Below, one piece after another: positions 33,261 to 40,948 of a stretch of 45,855 bases of DNA; the first letter of the stretch is position 1, and every line of letters starts with the position of its first letter. The stretch is from a virus. The notes beneath the pieces are model-generated. The model saw nothing but the letters and a program-made list of their open reading frames with translations, ran no database searches and had not been told where the DNA came from. Where the stretch lies: positions 1 to 45,855 of the IMG/VR virus record IMGVR_UViG_3300036945_000943; one strand, 5' to 3'. The translations under genes and the position numbers were made by a program.

Positions 33261-33593
33261 ATGTCACAGCAACAAACCGTTTTTGTATTCACACGAAAGG
33301 ATCGCAAGCCAAGAGATCAGACCAGAGTTGAACAGCGATTTGCTAAAGGGCTTTGCCTGAACAAATTCCTGATCGCTCCCGGCTCCACCGAGACAGTCGA
33401 TTGCAACCGACCAGCAACGAGAAATGGAAATTGCATCGCGTGCGCTACGGCACTGGATCGCAAATGCAAATCTCTCGACATGCAGTCAGCGATTGAACAC
33501 AAGGAGGAACTGATTCGGCTCGGGCTTACGCTTCGAAATCAAGAATGCAGACAGTTGAAGCAAACCAACGTAATGAAAATCCAAACGGCATGA
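33261..33593 (+). CDS. hypothetical Cys-containing protein, first early gene
   Basis: The 110-aa basic protein has four Cys in the middle (CNRPATRNGNCIACATALDRKC), suggesting a small metal site. It is the first gene of the long rightward early operon. It may be a regulator, but no HTH is seen and I do not recognise the family. Confidence 0.55.
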   Translation: MSQQQTVFVFTRKDRKPRDQTRVEQRFAKGLCLNKFLIAPGSTETVDCNRPATRNGNCIACATALDRKCKSLDMQSAIEHKEELIRLGLTLRNQECRQLKQTNVMKIQTA

Positions 33594-33612
33594 AGCGAGG
33601 AACGAAACCGAC

Positions 33613-33840
33613 ATGAAGCCCCCCAATACCAGCAGCGTCCTAGAGGCTGCGGTGAGACTCAAGACCAGCGAGCGAGCAATCCTCGAAATGATCGCAGAAG
33701 GGAAATTCAAACCAGAACCGATCAATACCAGCAAAGGCAAACAACGTCCACGCTGGTCCATTCCAAACGAAGCGATCGAGTCAATCGGTCGACCAGTTCC
33801 AACCCTTCCCCCTCAAATCAACATCCCCCAGCATGTTTAA
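33613..33840 (+). CDS. excisionase-like helix-turn-helix protein
   Basis: The 75-aa protein starts with a MerR/excisionase-type winged HTH: VLEAAVRLKTSERAILEMIA, then a basic wing (NTSKGKQRPRWSIPNEAI). Size and form match excisionases and small phage regulators. It lies near the start of the early operon. It may direct excision with the integrase, perhaps through the motif shared by the early control region and attP, which is inference. Confidence 0.7.
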   Translation: MKPPNTSSVLEAAVRLKTSERAILEMIAEGKFKPEPINTSKGKQRPRWSIPNEAIESIGRPVPTLPPQINIPQHV

Positions 33841-34099
33841 CAGAATCGATAAATCCAAACTCGCACCGGTCGCACATAGCCAACTAGTCAATGGTCAACG
33901 GTATTTGATGGTCGACACCGAACATGCGGTTGTCGTGACTGCCGGTATCGTTCATGCGACCGAAAGCAGACAAGCGTTGACAGTACAGATAGCGAAATCG
34001 TTCTTGGTCGGTTTCTTCGCAGTCTTGCACACTCCTATTCTGGTCGACCAAATTGGCGGCAGCGTTCAGTTCTTTTCGATCTCGGAGGATGTAGCGTAA
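33833..34099 (+). CDS. hypothetical protein, 88 aa
   Basis: Not recognised. Mixed alpha/beta sequence with a hydrophobic part (SFLVGFFAVLHTPILV) that is probably a buried strand or helix rather than a membrane segment. It overlaps the HTH gene by 8 bp and touches the exonuclease gene. Confidence 0.5.
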   Translation: MFNRIDKSKLAPVAHSQLVNGQRYLMVDTEHAVVVTAGIVHATESRQALTVQIAKSFLVGFFAVLHTPILVDQIGGSVQFFSISEDVA

Positions 34100-34878
34100 T
34101 GTCCTTCGTAGTCTTTGATATTGAAACTGGACCGCTGCCGATGGATCAGCTTAAGGCGATCCTGCCAGGGTTTGATCGGTCGACGGTGAAACATCCCGGC
34201 GAATTCGATCCGGCATCCGTCAAGTGTGGAAACATCGGCGGGCCGACATCGGAAAAGGGGATCGCGAAGATTGCCGAGGCTCGCGCCGAACATTCGAAAG
34301 CGGTTGCGAATTTCGAATCAACTTTAACTCAGGCAGAGGCAAACCACTGGCAGGAAATCCAATCGCGAGCTGCACTATCGGCCACAACCGGTCAAGTCCT
34401 AGCGATCGGGTACAAGACCGATGAAAAGACAGTCATCGATTGCGTTGGCGGGATCGAAGGCAATTTGGAAATCACGGAAGAGCAGATACTCAGGGCTTTT
34501 TGGGCTCGGTACGAAAAGATTCGGAAATCAGATCGTCAGATGGTCGGATTCAATTCGCGTGAATTTGATATTCAATTCATCGCTCAGCGTTCCGTGATCC
34601 TTGGTATCCCGATTCCAAAAACGCTGATCCAGAACGAACGGTACTTAGATAAAACGTTTTTGGATTTGCGAGATCGTTGGGGATTCGGCGGACGTTCCAG
34701 CGGGTCACTGGATTTGATTTGCAAATCGTGTGGTCTCGGTGGTAAACCTGATGGTGTTAGCGGTGCGCATTTCGCAGAATTGTTTTTCGGGCTCGCTGAC
34801 GACAGGCAAGAAGCGATTGAGTATCTACTGAACGATTTGGAAATCACTTTTGAATTTGCGGAAAGGTTACTGCTATGA
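34099..34878 (+). CDS. 3'-5' exonuclease, DEDDy type
   Basis: The 259-aa protein has the DnaQ-like exonuclease signature: FDIET with Asp7 and Glu9, Asp157 in GFNSREFDIQF, and a YLLND motif with Tyr242 and Asp246, giving the DEDDy form. It probably degrades DNA ends from the 3' side or proofreads. With RecT-like, SSB-like and RecD2-like genes close by it could supply the nuclease of a recombination system. An insertion of about 70 residues after the first motif is helical. Confidence 0.82.
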   Translation: MSFVVFDIETGPLPMDQLKAILPGFDRSTVKHPGEFDPASVKCGNIGGPTSEKGIAKIAEARAEHSKAVANFESTLTQAEANHWQEIQSRAALSATTGQVLAIGYKTDEKTVIDCVGGIEGNLEITEEQILRAFWARYEKIRKSDRQMVGFNSREFDIQFIAQRSVILGIPIPKTLIQNERYLDKTFLDLRDRWGFGGRSSGSLDLICKSCGLGGKPDGVSGAHFAELFFGLADDRQEAIEYLLNDLEITFEFAERLLL

Positions 34879-35000
34879 ACGACCGTCCCGAGGATGTTTT
34901 CGCGAAGGCGACTGCCGTTAGTTTGATTTTCCTGTCCATCGCGATTTCAATCGCATTAGTTTTCAAGTTGATTCAACTTGCCGTGTCTCTTTGTTGTTGA
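34875..35000 (+). CDS. 41-aa membrane peptide
   Basis: The start overlaps the exonuclease stop (ATGA). The product has a polar N-terminus (NDRPEDVFAKAT) and a hydrophobic segment (VSLIFLSIAISIALVFKLIQ), and ends in Cys-Cys. It lies directly before csrA. No family is recognised. Confidence 0.5.
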   Translation: MNDRPEDVFAKATAVSLIFLSIAISIALVFKLIQLAVSLCC

Positions 35001-35030
35001 GTGGAATCTGTTCTCGAAAGGATTTTCAGG

Positions 35031-35225
35031 ATGCTTGTATTGAGTAGGAAAAGAGACGAATGGATTGATATTGGTCCAGACGTTTCAGTGTGTGTCGTCG
35101 AGATTCGCGGCGATAAGGTTCGACTCGGGATCAATGCCCCGAACGATCTCAGCGTTCATCGTCGCGAGATCACATTGGCTATTGCGAAGTCCATCAGCGA
35201 CGCTCTCGAAGCTGAGAAAAAGTAG
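35031..35225 (+). CDS. csrA: CsrA-family translational regulator
   Basis: The 64-aa protein matches CsrA along its length: MLVLSRKRDEW with Leu4, the strand pattern DKVRLGINAP, and SVHRREI with the conserved Arg44. The ATG at 35031 gives the standard N-terminus; a GTG at 35001 would add ten residues that CsrA proteins lack. CsrA dimers bind GGA motifs in mRNA leaders and change translation. A phage copy could switch host metabolism or time phage genes, many of which here have GGA-containing leaders. Confidence 0.93.
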   Translation: MLVLSRKRDEWIDIGPDVSVCVVEIRGDKVRLGINAPNDLSVHRREITLAIAKSISDALEAEKK

Positions 35226-35273
35226 TTTCTAAATCTTAAATCCCCCCCCGTTTATCAAGAAAGTTTTCATTTT

Positions 35274-36242
35274 ATGAATACTGTCGTCGAGGAAGGTCCG
35301 CGCACATTTCACGTCAGCACGCGGCCAAGACCCTCTTACTCTGATCTCGCTGACCGAATTGACCAGATTGAGAAGCTCGGCAAATGGGTCGCAATGTCGA
35401 AGATGTTCGGATGCGATTCCGTTGATCAAGCTTGCGTCATCGTTGCCGATTGTTTCCTCACCGGTATGACTTTGCTTGAGTATCAGCGTCGAAACAAGAT
35501 CGTTCAAGGCAAGCCGTTTAAGCAATACGATGCGATGCTCGCCGAGTTTCACGAGCGCGGCGGCAAGTCGAAGATTATCGAATCGACTCCCGAGGTTGCT
35601 TGTGTTGAATTCACGTTCAATGACAACGTAAATCGAATGTCACTCACCTGGCAGGAATTGCAACGCGAGCCAATCCCGTATCTCGGCAAGGAATCTGAGG
35701 TGATCAAGGCTCTCGAAGAGGGAAAGCCAGTTCCTCTCAAACCGAAATACGCAACTCCACGATCTCGGCAAACGATGCTGATCGCTCGGTTGGTCAGCGC
35801 TTCGATCCGTGTTATTTGTCCAGAGGTCAATTACGGCACGTACACCGAAGAGGAATTCGATTACGTCGATGCTGATAGTGTCGTGACGGTTTCGAACCCT
35901 GCCAAGGATGATGCCAAACGACGGATCGCGGAATCAAAGGTTGCGCCGGAGACTGTTACAACAAGCGAATTGCAATCGGATATTGCTGGCGAATTGTCAT
36001 CACCGACAAATTACCCATGTCTGCCGACTCAAGTCGACGAAATCAAATCTCTCATGGCTGAGATCAAGAACGCTGGCGATACGCAGATTGCTGCGAAGAT
36101 CAAGGCGAAGCTAGTCGCGTCTGAAATGGAGCGACTTTCGCAACTCTCGATTTCCGAGGCTGAATTGCTGATCAAAGCACTCGGCGCGAAGAACGTTTCC
36201 ATGTGGCTCGATGCTTCGTTGTCCGGCTACACCCCATTTTAG
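35274..36242 (+). CDS. RecT/Bet-like single-strand annealing protein
   Basis: The 322-aa protein has the layout of the RecT/Bet family. A helical N-terminus (QACVIVADCFLTGMTLLEYQ) is followed by PFKQYDAMLAEFHERGG, a beta part and the late block ATPRSRQTMLIARLVSASIR, then CPEVNYGTYTEEEFD. The last two match the family's 'P..Ml..Ra...a.R...P....G.Yt.eE' region. It would anneal complementary single strands during recombination-dependent replication. The C-terminal 100 residues are helical and probably bind partners. A strong terminator follows. Confidence 0.75.
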   Translation: MNTVVEEGPRTFHVSTRPRPSYSDLADRIDQIEKLGKWVAMSKMFGCDSVDQACVIVADCFLTGMTLLEYQRRNKIVQGKPFKQYDAMLAEFHERGGKSKIIESTPEVACVEFTFNDNVNRMSLTWQELQREPIPYLGKESEVIKALEEGKPVPLKPKYATPRSRQTMLIARLVSASIRVICPEVNYGTYTEEEFDYVDADSVVTVSNPAKDDAKRRIAESKVAPETVTTSELQSDIAGELSSPTNYPCLPTQVDEIKSLMAEIKNAGDTQIAAKIKAKLVASEMERLSQLSISEAELLIKALGAKNVSMWLDASLSGYTPF

Positions 36243-36272
36243 TTGATCCAACGTTAGTTGGGCTGTTTGTTT

Positions 36273-36302
36273 CCTCCCCAGCGACGTAGCTGGGGAGGTT
36301 TT
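36273..36302 (+). terminator. rho-independent terminator after the RecT-like gene
   Basis: CCTCCCCAGC and GCTGGGGAGG form a perfect 10-bp stem with a GACGTA loop, followed by TTTT. It may end or lower transcription before the SSB-like gene. Confidence 0.85.
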
Positions 36303-36337
36303 AGAATCACCAATTTCGAAGAATAGGAAATTTACAC

Positions 36338-36949
36338 ATGGCACGAATGACGGCACCGGAATCGATTGGCAGCGAATCGACTTACTTAGAACACACAGCG
36401 GCGAACGCTGGCAAGCACGTAATGTTGGTTGTCGACGCTCACGACGGCGGGAGACCAACGAAGGAGGGAGTTTCTCCAATCGACGGATTTTCTGCTGAAT
36501 GCGAAGTGATCGGTGGCGGGTCCAACAATGGCAAGAAGTTCACGTTGACTCTCTACGGTCCCAAGTTAACGGCAAAGGATGGCGGCAAGTTCGCGATCCA
36601 AAAGCAATTCGCTTTCCTCGTTGCAACCGACGTTGCTACACCGATGCAACTCGGCACATCGTTTGACTTCGATCCGTTGTCGTCGCTCGGCTCAGTGTTG
36701 GTGATTGACTTGGCACTTGGCGAAAAGAGCGACAGCGGCAAACAATATCTCGATTTGGCTTGGTCGAATGTTTACCACGTTGACGATCCCCGCGCCAAGA
36801 TGAAATTCGACGATGTTCAGCGAGCCAAGATCGCGACGATCGCAGCGGCAAACCGGCATACGTCCGATTACTTCGAAAAGCTAGTCGCACCGAAACAACC
36901 GGCAGCCAAGAAGGAACCGGCGAAAGCTCTCGATCTAGACGATCTGTAA
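36338..36949 (+). CDS. single-stranded DNA-binding-like protein
   Basis: The 203-aa protein has a beta-rich core (FSAECEVIGGG, KKFTLTLYGPKL, QYLDLAWSNVYHV), a Lys/Pro/Ala linker and an acidic end (LDLDDL). An OB-fold-like core plus an acidic C-terminal tip is characteristic of SSB proteins, where the tip recruits partner enzymes. It lies between RecT-like and RecD2-like genes and is flanked by terminators, so it may be separately controlled. The fold is inferred. Confidence 0.6.
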   Translation: MARMTAPESIGSESTYLEHTAANAGKHVMLVVDAHDGGRPTKEGVSPIDGFSAECEVIGGGSNNGKKFTLTLYGPKLTAKDGGKFAIQKQFAFLVATDVATPMQLGTSFDFDPLSSLGSVLVIDLALGEKSDSGKQYLDLAWSNVYHVDDPRAKMKFDDVQRAKIATIAAANRHTSDYFEKLVAPKQPAAKKEPAKALDLDDL

Positions 36950-36995
36950 GCGTTTCGGAGTTTTTTGAATCCACACGCGATCAGTTTCGCGGTGG

Positions 36996-37041
36996 CTCTC
37001 GCCGTCGATGCCAGCCACGCGGCGGCGGGAGTTTTCTTTTG
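36996..37041 (+). terminator. rho-independent terminator after the SSB-like gene
   Basis: CTCTCGCCG and CGGCGGGAG can form a 9-bp stem (one G-U) around an 18-base loop, followed by TTTTCTTTT. An alternative GTGGCT/AGCCAC pairing overlaps it. Confidence 0.65.
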
Positions 37042-37055
37042 GCTTGGATCATATC

Positions 37056-37259
37056 ATGCCGTTCCAAGAAACGATTAAATGGATTGACACTCTTGAGCAA
37101 TTGCCTGACGACGATTTGACGGTTTTGATTTGGTCCGCATCGTCTGACCAAGGTGTTTGGATTGGATACATGGACGCGGACGAATGGCGATTTGTTGATG
37201 GTTCGAAGTGTCTTGAACTGGTTACGCACTGGGCCGAACTTCCAAAGGGTCCAAACTGA
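37056..37259 (+). CDS. DUF551-like small protein, 67 aa
   Basis: The sequence from KWIDTLEQLPDDDLTVLIW to the end VTHWAELPKG follows the DUF551 pattern of short phage and prophage proteins (W..LP....Vl.w...VtHW..LP). The function of the family is unknown to me. The ATG at 37056 is chosen because the upstream part of the frame runs through a terminator. Its stop overlaps the next start. Confidence 0.7.
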   Translation: MPFQETIKWIDTLEQLPDDDLTVLIWSASSDQGVWIGYMDADEWRFVDGSKCLELVTHWAELPKGPN

Positions 37260-38308
37260 TGTCAAGAACAATCGAACTAATTGGACGTTACGAAGGTGAG
37301 CGATTCCGATTCCAAAACCCTGGCGGGGATGCAGTTACCATCGGTTCAATCCGTCTTGTTGGTGATTCGAAAGAATTGGCCAAGCGTCATGGCGTAGACG
37401 ATCCAGACGTTTGGTTAACGGTCAAGGGCGAGGGCTCGGACCTAACACCATCAAGCACATACCGTTTCCTCGGTACGTTTAGTTCTTATTTCAACAAGTA
37501 CCAAGGCAAGCAAGAGAAGCAATTTCACTATCGAACCTACGTTGAGCACGTACCGCAAGACCCTGACGGGCTCGTTAAGTATCTGATCGAGAACGGACGC
37601 GGGAACGGTATCGGACCGGCGAAGGCGAAAAAGCTAGTTTCACACTTTGGACCAGAGAACGTTTTAACAATATGTCGAACCGAACCACATCAAGTATCCG
37701 TTGTCGCCAATATCCACATCGTACAGGCCGAATCGTTCTCAGTGTTGCTCAAGAACAAGCAATCAACCGAAAACGCTCGTATCGAAATAGACTCAATCTT
37801 AAACGGCCACAAATTCCCGAGAACGCTCGGCGTGAAACTCGTCAAAGAATTCGGCAACGAAGCGGCGAACATCGTCCGTGCCGATCCGTATGTCTTGATG
37901 CAGTTTCCCCGAGTTGGATTCAAGCTAGCGGACTCGTTGTATATCGCACTCGGAAAAGATCCTGCATCGATCGATCGACAGGCATTGTATTTGTGGTACT
38001 CGATGGCGAGCGACATATCCGGGCATTCGTGGTTTCTCGCTTCCGACATCGTGGGCAAGTTGCGTGAATGTGTCGGGCCGGATGCTGATTATCGCGAGGC
38101 GATCAAACGCGGACGCGAGCTGGGCCAATCCGATCCTGATCATTACGGGGCGATTGCCTCGGTCAGGTCGGACGGGTCGGATGGATCGATTGCGGCCAAC
38201 GGGTCAACCCTCTGGCTGGCAGAAGGAAAAGTAGCATCGCAAGAACAGTGGCTTGCGGAACTGATTGCAACAACGTTTAAGGAGGATAAATCATGTTTGT
38301 CGGCGTAA
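37259..38308 (+). CDS. RecD2-like helicase, N-terminal half as separate protein
   Basis: The 349-aa protein corresponds to the N-terminal part of RecD2 helicases: a beta domain (1-100), then helix-hairpin-helix motifs (GNGIGPAKAKKLVSHFG, 115-131, and a second around FPRVGFKLADSLYIALG). It ends with a segment like the 'E..iA' helix just before the motor. It has no Walker motif. The motor lies in a separate gene at 38556. The two proteins together (814 aa) have the length of one RecD2. They probably work as a complex. Confidence 0.78.
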   Translation: MSRTIELIGRYEGERFRFQNPGGDAVTIGSIRLVGDSKELAKRHGVDDPDVWLTVKGEGSDLTPSSTYRFLGTFSSYFNKYQGKQEKQFHYRTYVEHVPQDPDGLVKYLIENGRGNGIGPAKAKKLVSHFGPENVLTICRTEPHQVSVVANIHIVQAESFSVLLKNKQSTENARIEIDSILNGHKFPRTLGVKLVKEFGNEAANIVRADPYVLMQFPRVGFKLADSLYIALGKDPASIDRQALYLWYSMASDISGHSWFLASDIVGKLRECVGPDADYREAIKRGRELGQSDPDHYGAIASVRSDGSDGSIAANGSTLWLAEGKVASQEQWLAELIATTFKEDKSCLSA

Positions 38309-38559
38309 CGATCAAGCGAAGAAATACCGGTACTGTTGTCCACGAATACCATACAGTTTGCACAAAGTACGGTGGGCCAAATCGCGGTATTGTCGAGGTC
38401 GCAAAATCTGTCTCGATTCGATATTCAAGCGATTGGGAAATCAACTGCATCCGGTTGACGGAATGGCAATTCGATTCATGTATGAGCATTATTCAATCTG
38501 AAAAATCCACAATTGAAAAGAAGACTGGCGTTAAGTTCGACGAGGTTTCCACCAAATGA
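38293..38559 (+). CDS. small protein inserted between the two RecD2 halves, 88 aa
   Basis: Not recognised. The start has an AAGGAGGA Shine-Dalgarno site (38279-38286), one of the strongest in the window, placed inside the end of the N-half gene. The product is a compact alpha/beta protein (GTVVHEYHTVCTKYGGPNRG, EINCIRLTEWQFDSCMSII). It overlaps the N-half by 16 bp and the motor gene by 4 bp. It could join the halves or be an unrelated inserted gene. Confidence 0.65.
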   Translation: MFVGVTIKRRNTGTVVHEYHTVCTKYGGPNRGIVEVAKSVSIRYSSDWEINCIRLTEWQFDSCMSIIQSEKSTIEKKTGVKFDEVSTK

Positions 38560-39953
38560 AATCCTGGCCAAACCCAAACGACATCGCGGGCATCGACTCG
38601 CATCAACGCGAGCAGCTTGCGATTGCCACGACTAGCAGGCTCGGAATCCTCGGCGGTTCTCCAGGTACCGGCAAGACTTATACCGTTGCCAAGCTTGTTC
38701 GGCACTTGCTCGACCATGGCTTGATCGCATTGCACGATATCGGAATCGGAGCCCCGACCGGTAAAGCAGCGGTTCGGCTTACCGAAATGTTACAAGCGAA
38801 CGGAATCGACGTTCGAGCGAGAACCGAACATTCGATGCTAGAGATCGGCGAGCACTCCGAAACCGGTCAATGGACGTTCCTGCGAAACGAGAAAAACCCG
38901 TTGCCATATCGGTTGCTGGTGATTGACGAAACATCCATGAACGATCTCTCAATCATGCTGTCGATCTTCCGCGCCCGTGCACCTGGTTGTTTCGTCTTGC
39001 TGGTTGGCGACGTGAATCAATTGCCACCAGTTGGAAACGGAGCACCACTTCGCGACATGATTCAAGCCGGATTGCCTTATGGTGAACTGCGCGAGATCAA
39101 AAGGAACTCAGGCGGCATCGTTGAAGCTTGCGGGCTGATCCGCGATTGTATTCCGTGGACCGATCTAACCGAAGAACCGGGTTCCAATCTACGAATCACG
39201 CACGATACAACACCGACCGAAAAGTTATCGCGAATCGTCAAGCTGATCGACGAATCAAGACAAGCTGGACACGATCCAGTCTGGGATTGCCAAGTGTTGG
39301 TTGCGGTCAATGAGTCGTCGCCATTGTCCCGGCAAGCGCTGAACAAACTGTTGCAAGACGAATTGAATCCGAACCCAAAGAATCCCGGTACCGACTTTCG
39401 AGTTGCTGACAAAATCGTTTGCTTGAAAAACGGATTTTACAAATCGGAAGATCCAGACGGCATCGACCACGAAGCCAAGAAGAACGAACGGGACGAAGTG
39501 TACGTTGCCAACGGTGAGCTGGCCGAAGTGATCGATGTAACGGAAAAGGCTGTGATTGCTAAGTTGGCGAATCCAGCCAGGGTTGTGTCGATTCTGATCA
39601 AGAAACAGAACGCTGAACCGGTCGATGAATCGGGCGACGACGAACCAGAGAAAAAACAATCCGGCACGAAATCGAACTGGGATCTCGGATACGCGTTGAG
39701 CGTCCACAAATCCCAGGGTTCAGAATGGCCGGTTGTGATCGTGGCTCTCGACGGATACCCCGGCGCGAAAATGATCTGTGATCGTGCTTGGTTGTATACC
39801 GCGATCTCGCGCGGCAAGCAGACTGTTCACTTGGTTGGGCAGGCCGAACTAGCAGAGCGATTTTGCGTTACCCAGAAGATCGCAGAACGCAAAACGTTTC
39901 TGGCCGATCGGATCAAAACGGAAATTTTCAAGAATGAAATCGATTACTTGTAG
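38556..39953 (+). CDS. RecD2-like SF1B helicase, motor half
   Basis: The 465-aa protein contains the whole motor: Q motif (SHQREQ, Gln17), Walker A GGSPGTGKT (33-41), motif Ia APTGKAA (66-72), Walker B VIDETSM (Asp124-Glu125), motif III GDVNQLPPVG (151-160) and motif V/VI SVHKSQGSEWPVVIV near 380. It starts just before the Q motif, exactly at the domain border of RecD2. It should unwind DNA 5' to 3'. The missing N-terminal domains are in the gene at 37259. Confidence 0.88.
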   Translation: MKSWPNPNDIAGIDSHQREQLAIATTSRLGILGGSPGTGKTYTVAKLVRHLLDHGLIALHDIGIGAPTGKAAVRLTEMLQANGIDVRARTEHSMLEIGEHSETGQWTFLRNEKNPLPYRLLVIDETSMNDLSIMLSIFRARAPGCFVLLVGDVNQLPPVGNGAPLRDMIQAGLPYGELREIKRNSGGIVEACGLIRDCIPWTDLTEEPGSNLRITHDTTPTEKLSRIVKLIDESRQAGHDPVWDCQVLVAVNESSPLSRQALNKLLQDELNPNPKNPGTDFRVADKIVCLKNGFYKSEDPDGIDHEAKKNERDEVYVANGELAEVIDVTEKAVIAKLANPARVVSILIKKQNAEPVDESGDDEPEKKQSGTKSNWDLGYALSVHKSQGSEWPVVIVALDGYPGAKMICDRAWLYTAISRGKQTVHLVGQAELAERFCVTQKIAERKTFLADRIKTEIFKNEIDYL

Positions 39954-39962
39954 GACGGAACC

Positions 39963-40163
39963 ATGTCGGAACCTTTTGTATTCACTCAATCCGAGGCTAA
40001 CGAAATCGAATGTTACTTGGATCGCTTTTTGGAATGCGTCGAGTCAATGCCGTTTGCTATGCGTCAGTTTGATTCAGAGCGACTGACCGAACAAATAACC
40101 GATGTTGACCAGCAAGCCAGAATCAAAGTGTTGATCGATTCGATCAAGGAGATAGTTTCGTAA
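39963..40163 (+). CDS. small acidic helical protein, 66 aa
   Basis: Not recognised. A helical, acidic protein (EANEIECYLDRFLECVESM) that overlaps the nuclease gene start by 1 bp. It may be an accessory of the helicase or nuclease. Confidence 0.5.
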   Translation: MSEPFVFTQSEANEIECYLDRFLECVESMPFAMRQFDSERLTEQITDVDQQARIKVLIDSIKEIVS

Positions 40164-40948
40164 TGGTCCTAGATTCGAAAGTCATGTTGCTCAGAAACAA
40201 GTTCTCGATCCAGTCCGTTCGCGACTGGTCGAGAGTGTCACCGGCTCAAGTGCTCGCGACTCCGGACGTGGGCGAGGCGACTCTAAACCATTTGCGTTTG
40301 CACCTGGCCACGCATGGCATCACGCTGGCCAACGATCAGACACCAGCGTTTTGGCAATCGCATTTGTACGAAACAAAATTGGGAACGTTGCAGGTCTCAA
40401 ACCAAGATCGTAGCGTTGTATGCCCGTTTACCGTGATCGTCGACGCTCAGGAAAAATACCCATTCGAATTCAACGGAATCACAACCGACCGAGACAAGCG
40501 GCCAATCATTGTTGGCTCTCGCGTGCAATCGCTCGGTCCAACCCACGGAGACTATTCAATGGTTGGTTTCGAGGGTGAATGCCATATCGAAAGGAAGTCA
40601 AAGGAGGACGCACGCGGAACAATCCTTGGCTGGGGAGAGCGACGCGAACGGTTCGAAGCCACGCTTGAGTTTCTTTCTCAGGTTTGGCGAGCTGCGGTGA
40701 TCGTTGAATGCAGCTTCGGAGAGTTAATTGATTCTGCCGAATCACGCGGCAAGAAATCGATAGCCGAGAACAAAAGGATTTTGCATCGGCAAGTATTGGC
40801 ATGGATGACAGATTTTACAGTCCCTTGGATTTTCTGCGACAACCGTCGGTTCGCGGAGATCAGTGCGTTTCGCATTATGCAACGTTGCTTTGCGAGCCAA
40901 GTCCAACTTAAAAAACAAGCCGACGAAACAAGAAAGATTGAAAAGTAA
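40163..40948 (+). CDS. ERCC4-type nuclease
   Basis: The 261-aa protein has an ERCC4 (XPF/Mus81-like) nuclease domain: VIVDAQEKYPFEF with Asp94 and Glu97, GDYSMVGFE (129-137) and HIERKSKED with the ERK triad 143-145. A short helical N-terminus (VSPAQVLATPDVGEATLNHL) looks like a helix-hairpin-helix. These enzymes cut branched or forked DNA. The next protein has a C-terminal HhH region and overlaps by 1 bp, so the two may pair as XPF-family subunits do. Confidence 0.82.
   Translation: MVLDSKVMLLRNKFSIQSVRDWSRVSPAQVLATPDVGEATLNHLRLHLATHGITLANDQTPAFWQSHLYETKLGTLQVSNQDRSVVCPFTVIVDAQEKYPFEFNGITTDRDKRPIIVGSRVQSLGPTHGDYSMVGFEGECHIERKSKEDARGTILGWGERRERFEATLEFLSQVWRAAVIVECSFGELIDSAESRGKKSIAENKRILHRQVLAWMTDFTVPWIFCDNRRFAEISAFRIMQRCFASQVQLKKQADETRKIEK

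Noticed and set aside
38293-38559. Intein or self-splicing intron splitting RecD2
   Set aside because: The insert has its own ribosome site, start and stop and shows no intein motifs; the halves start and stop at domain borders as separate genes.
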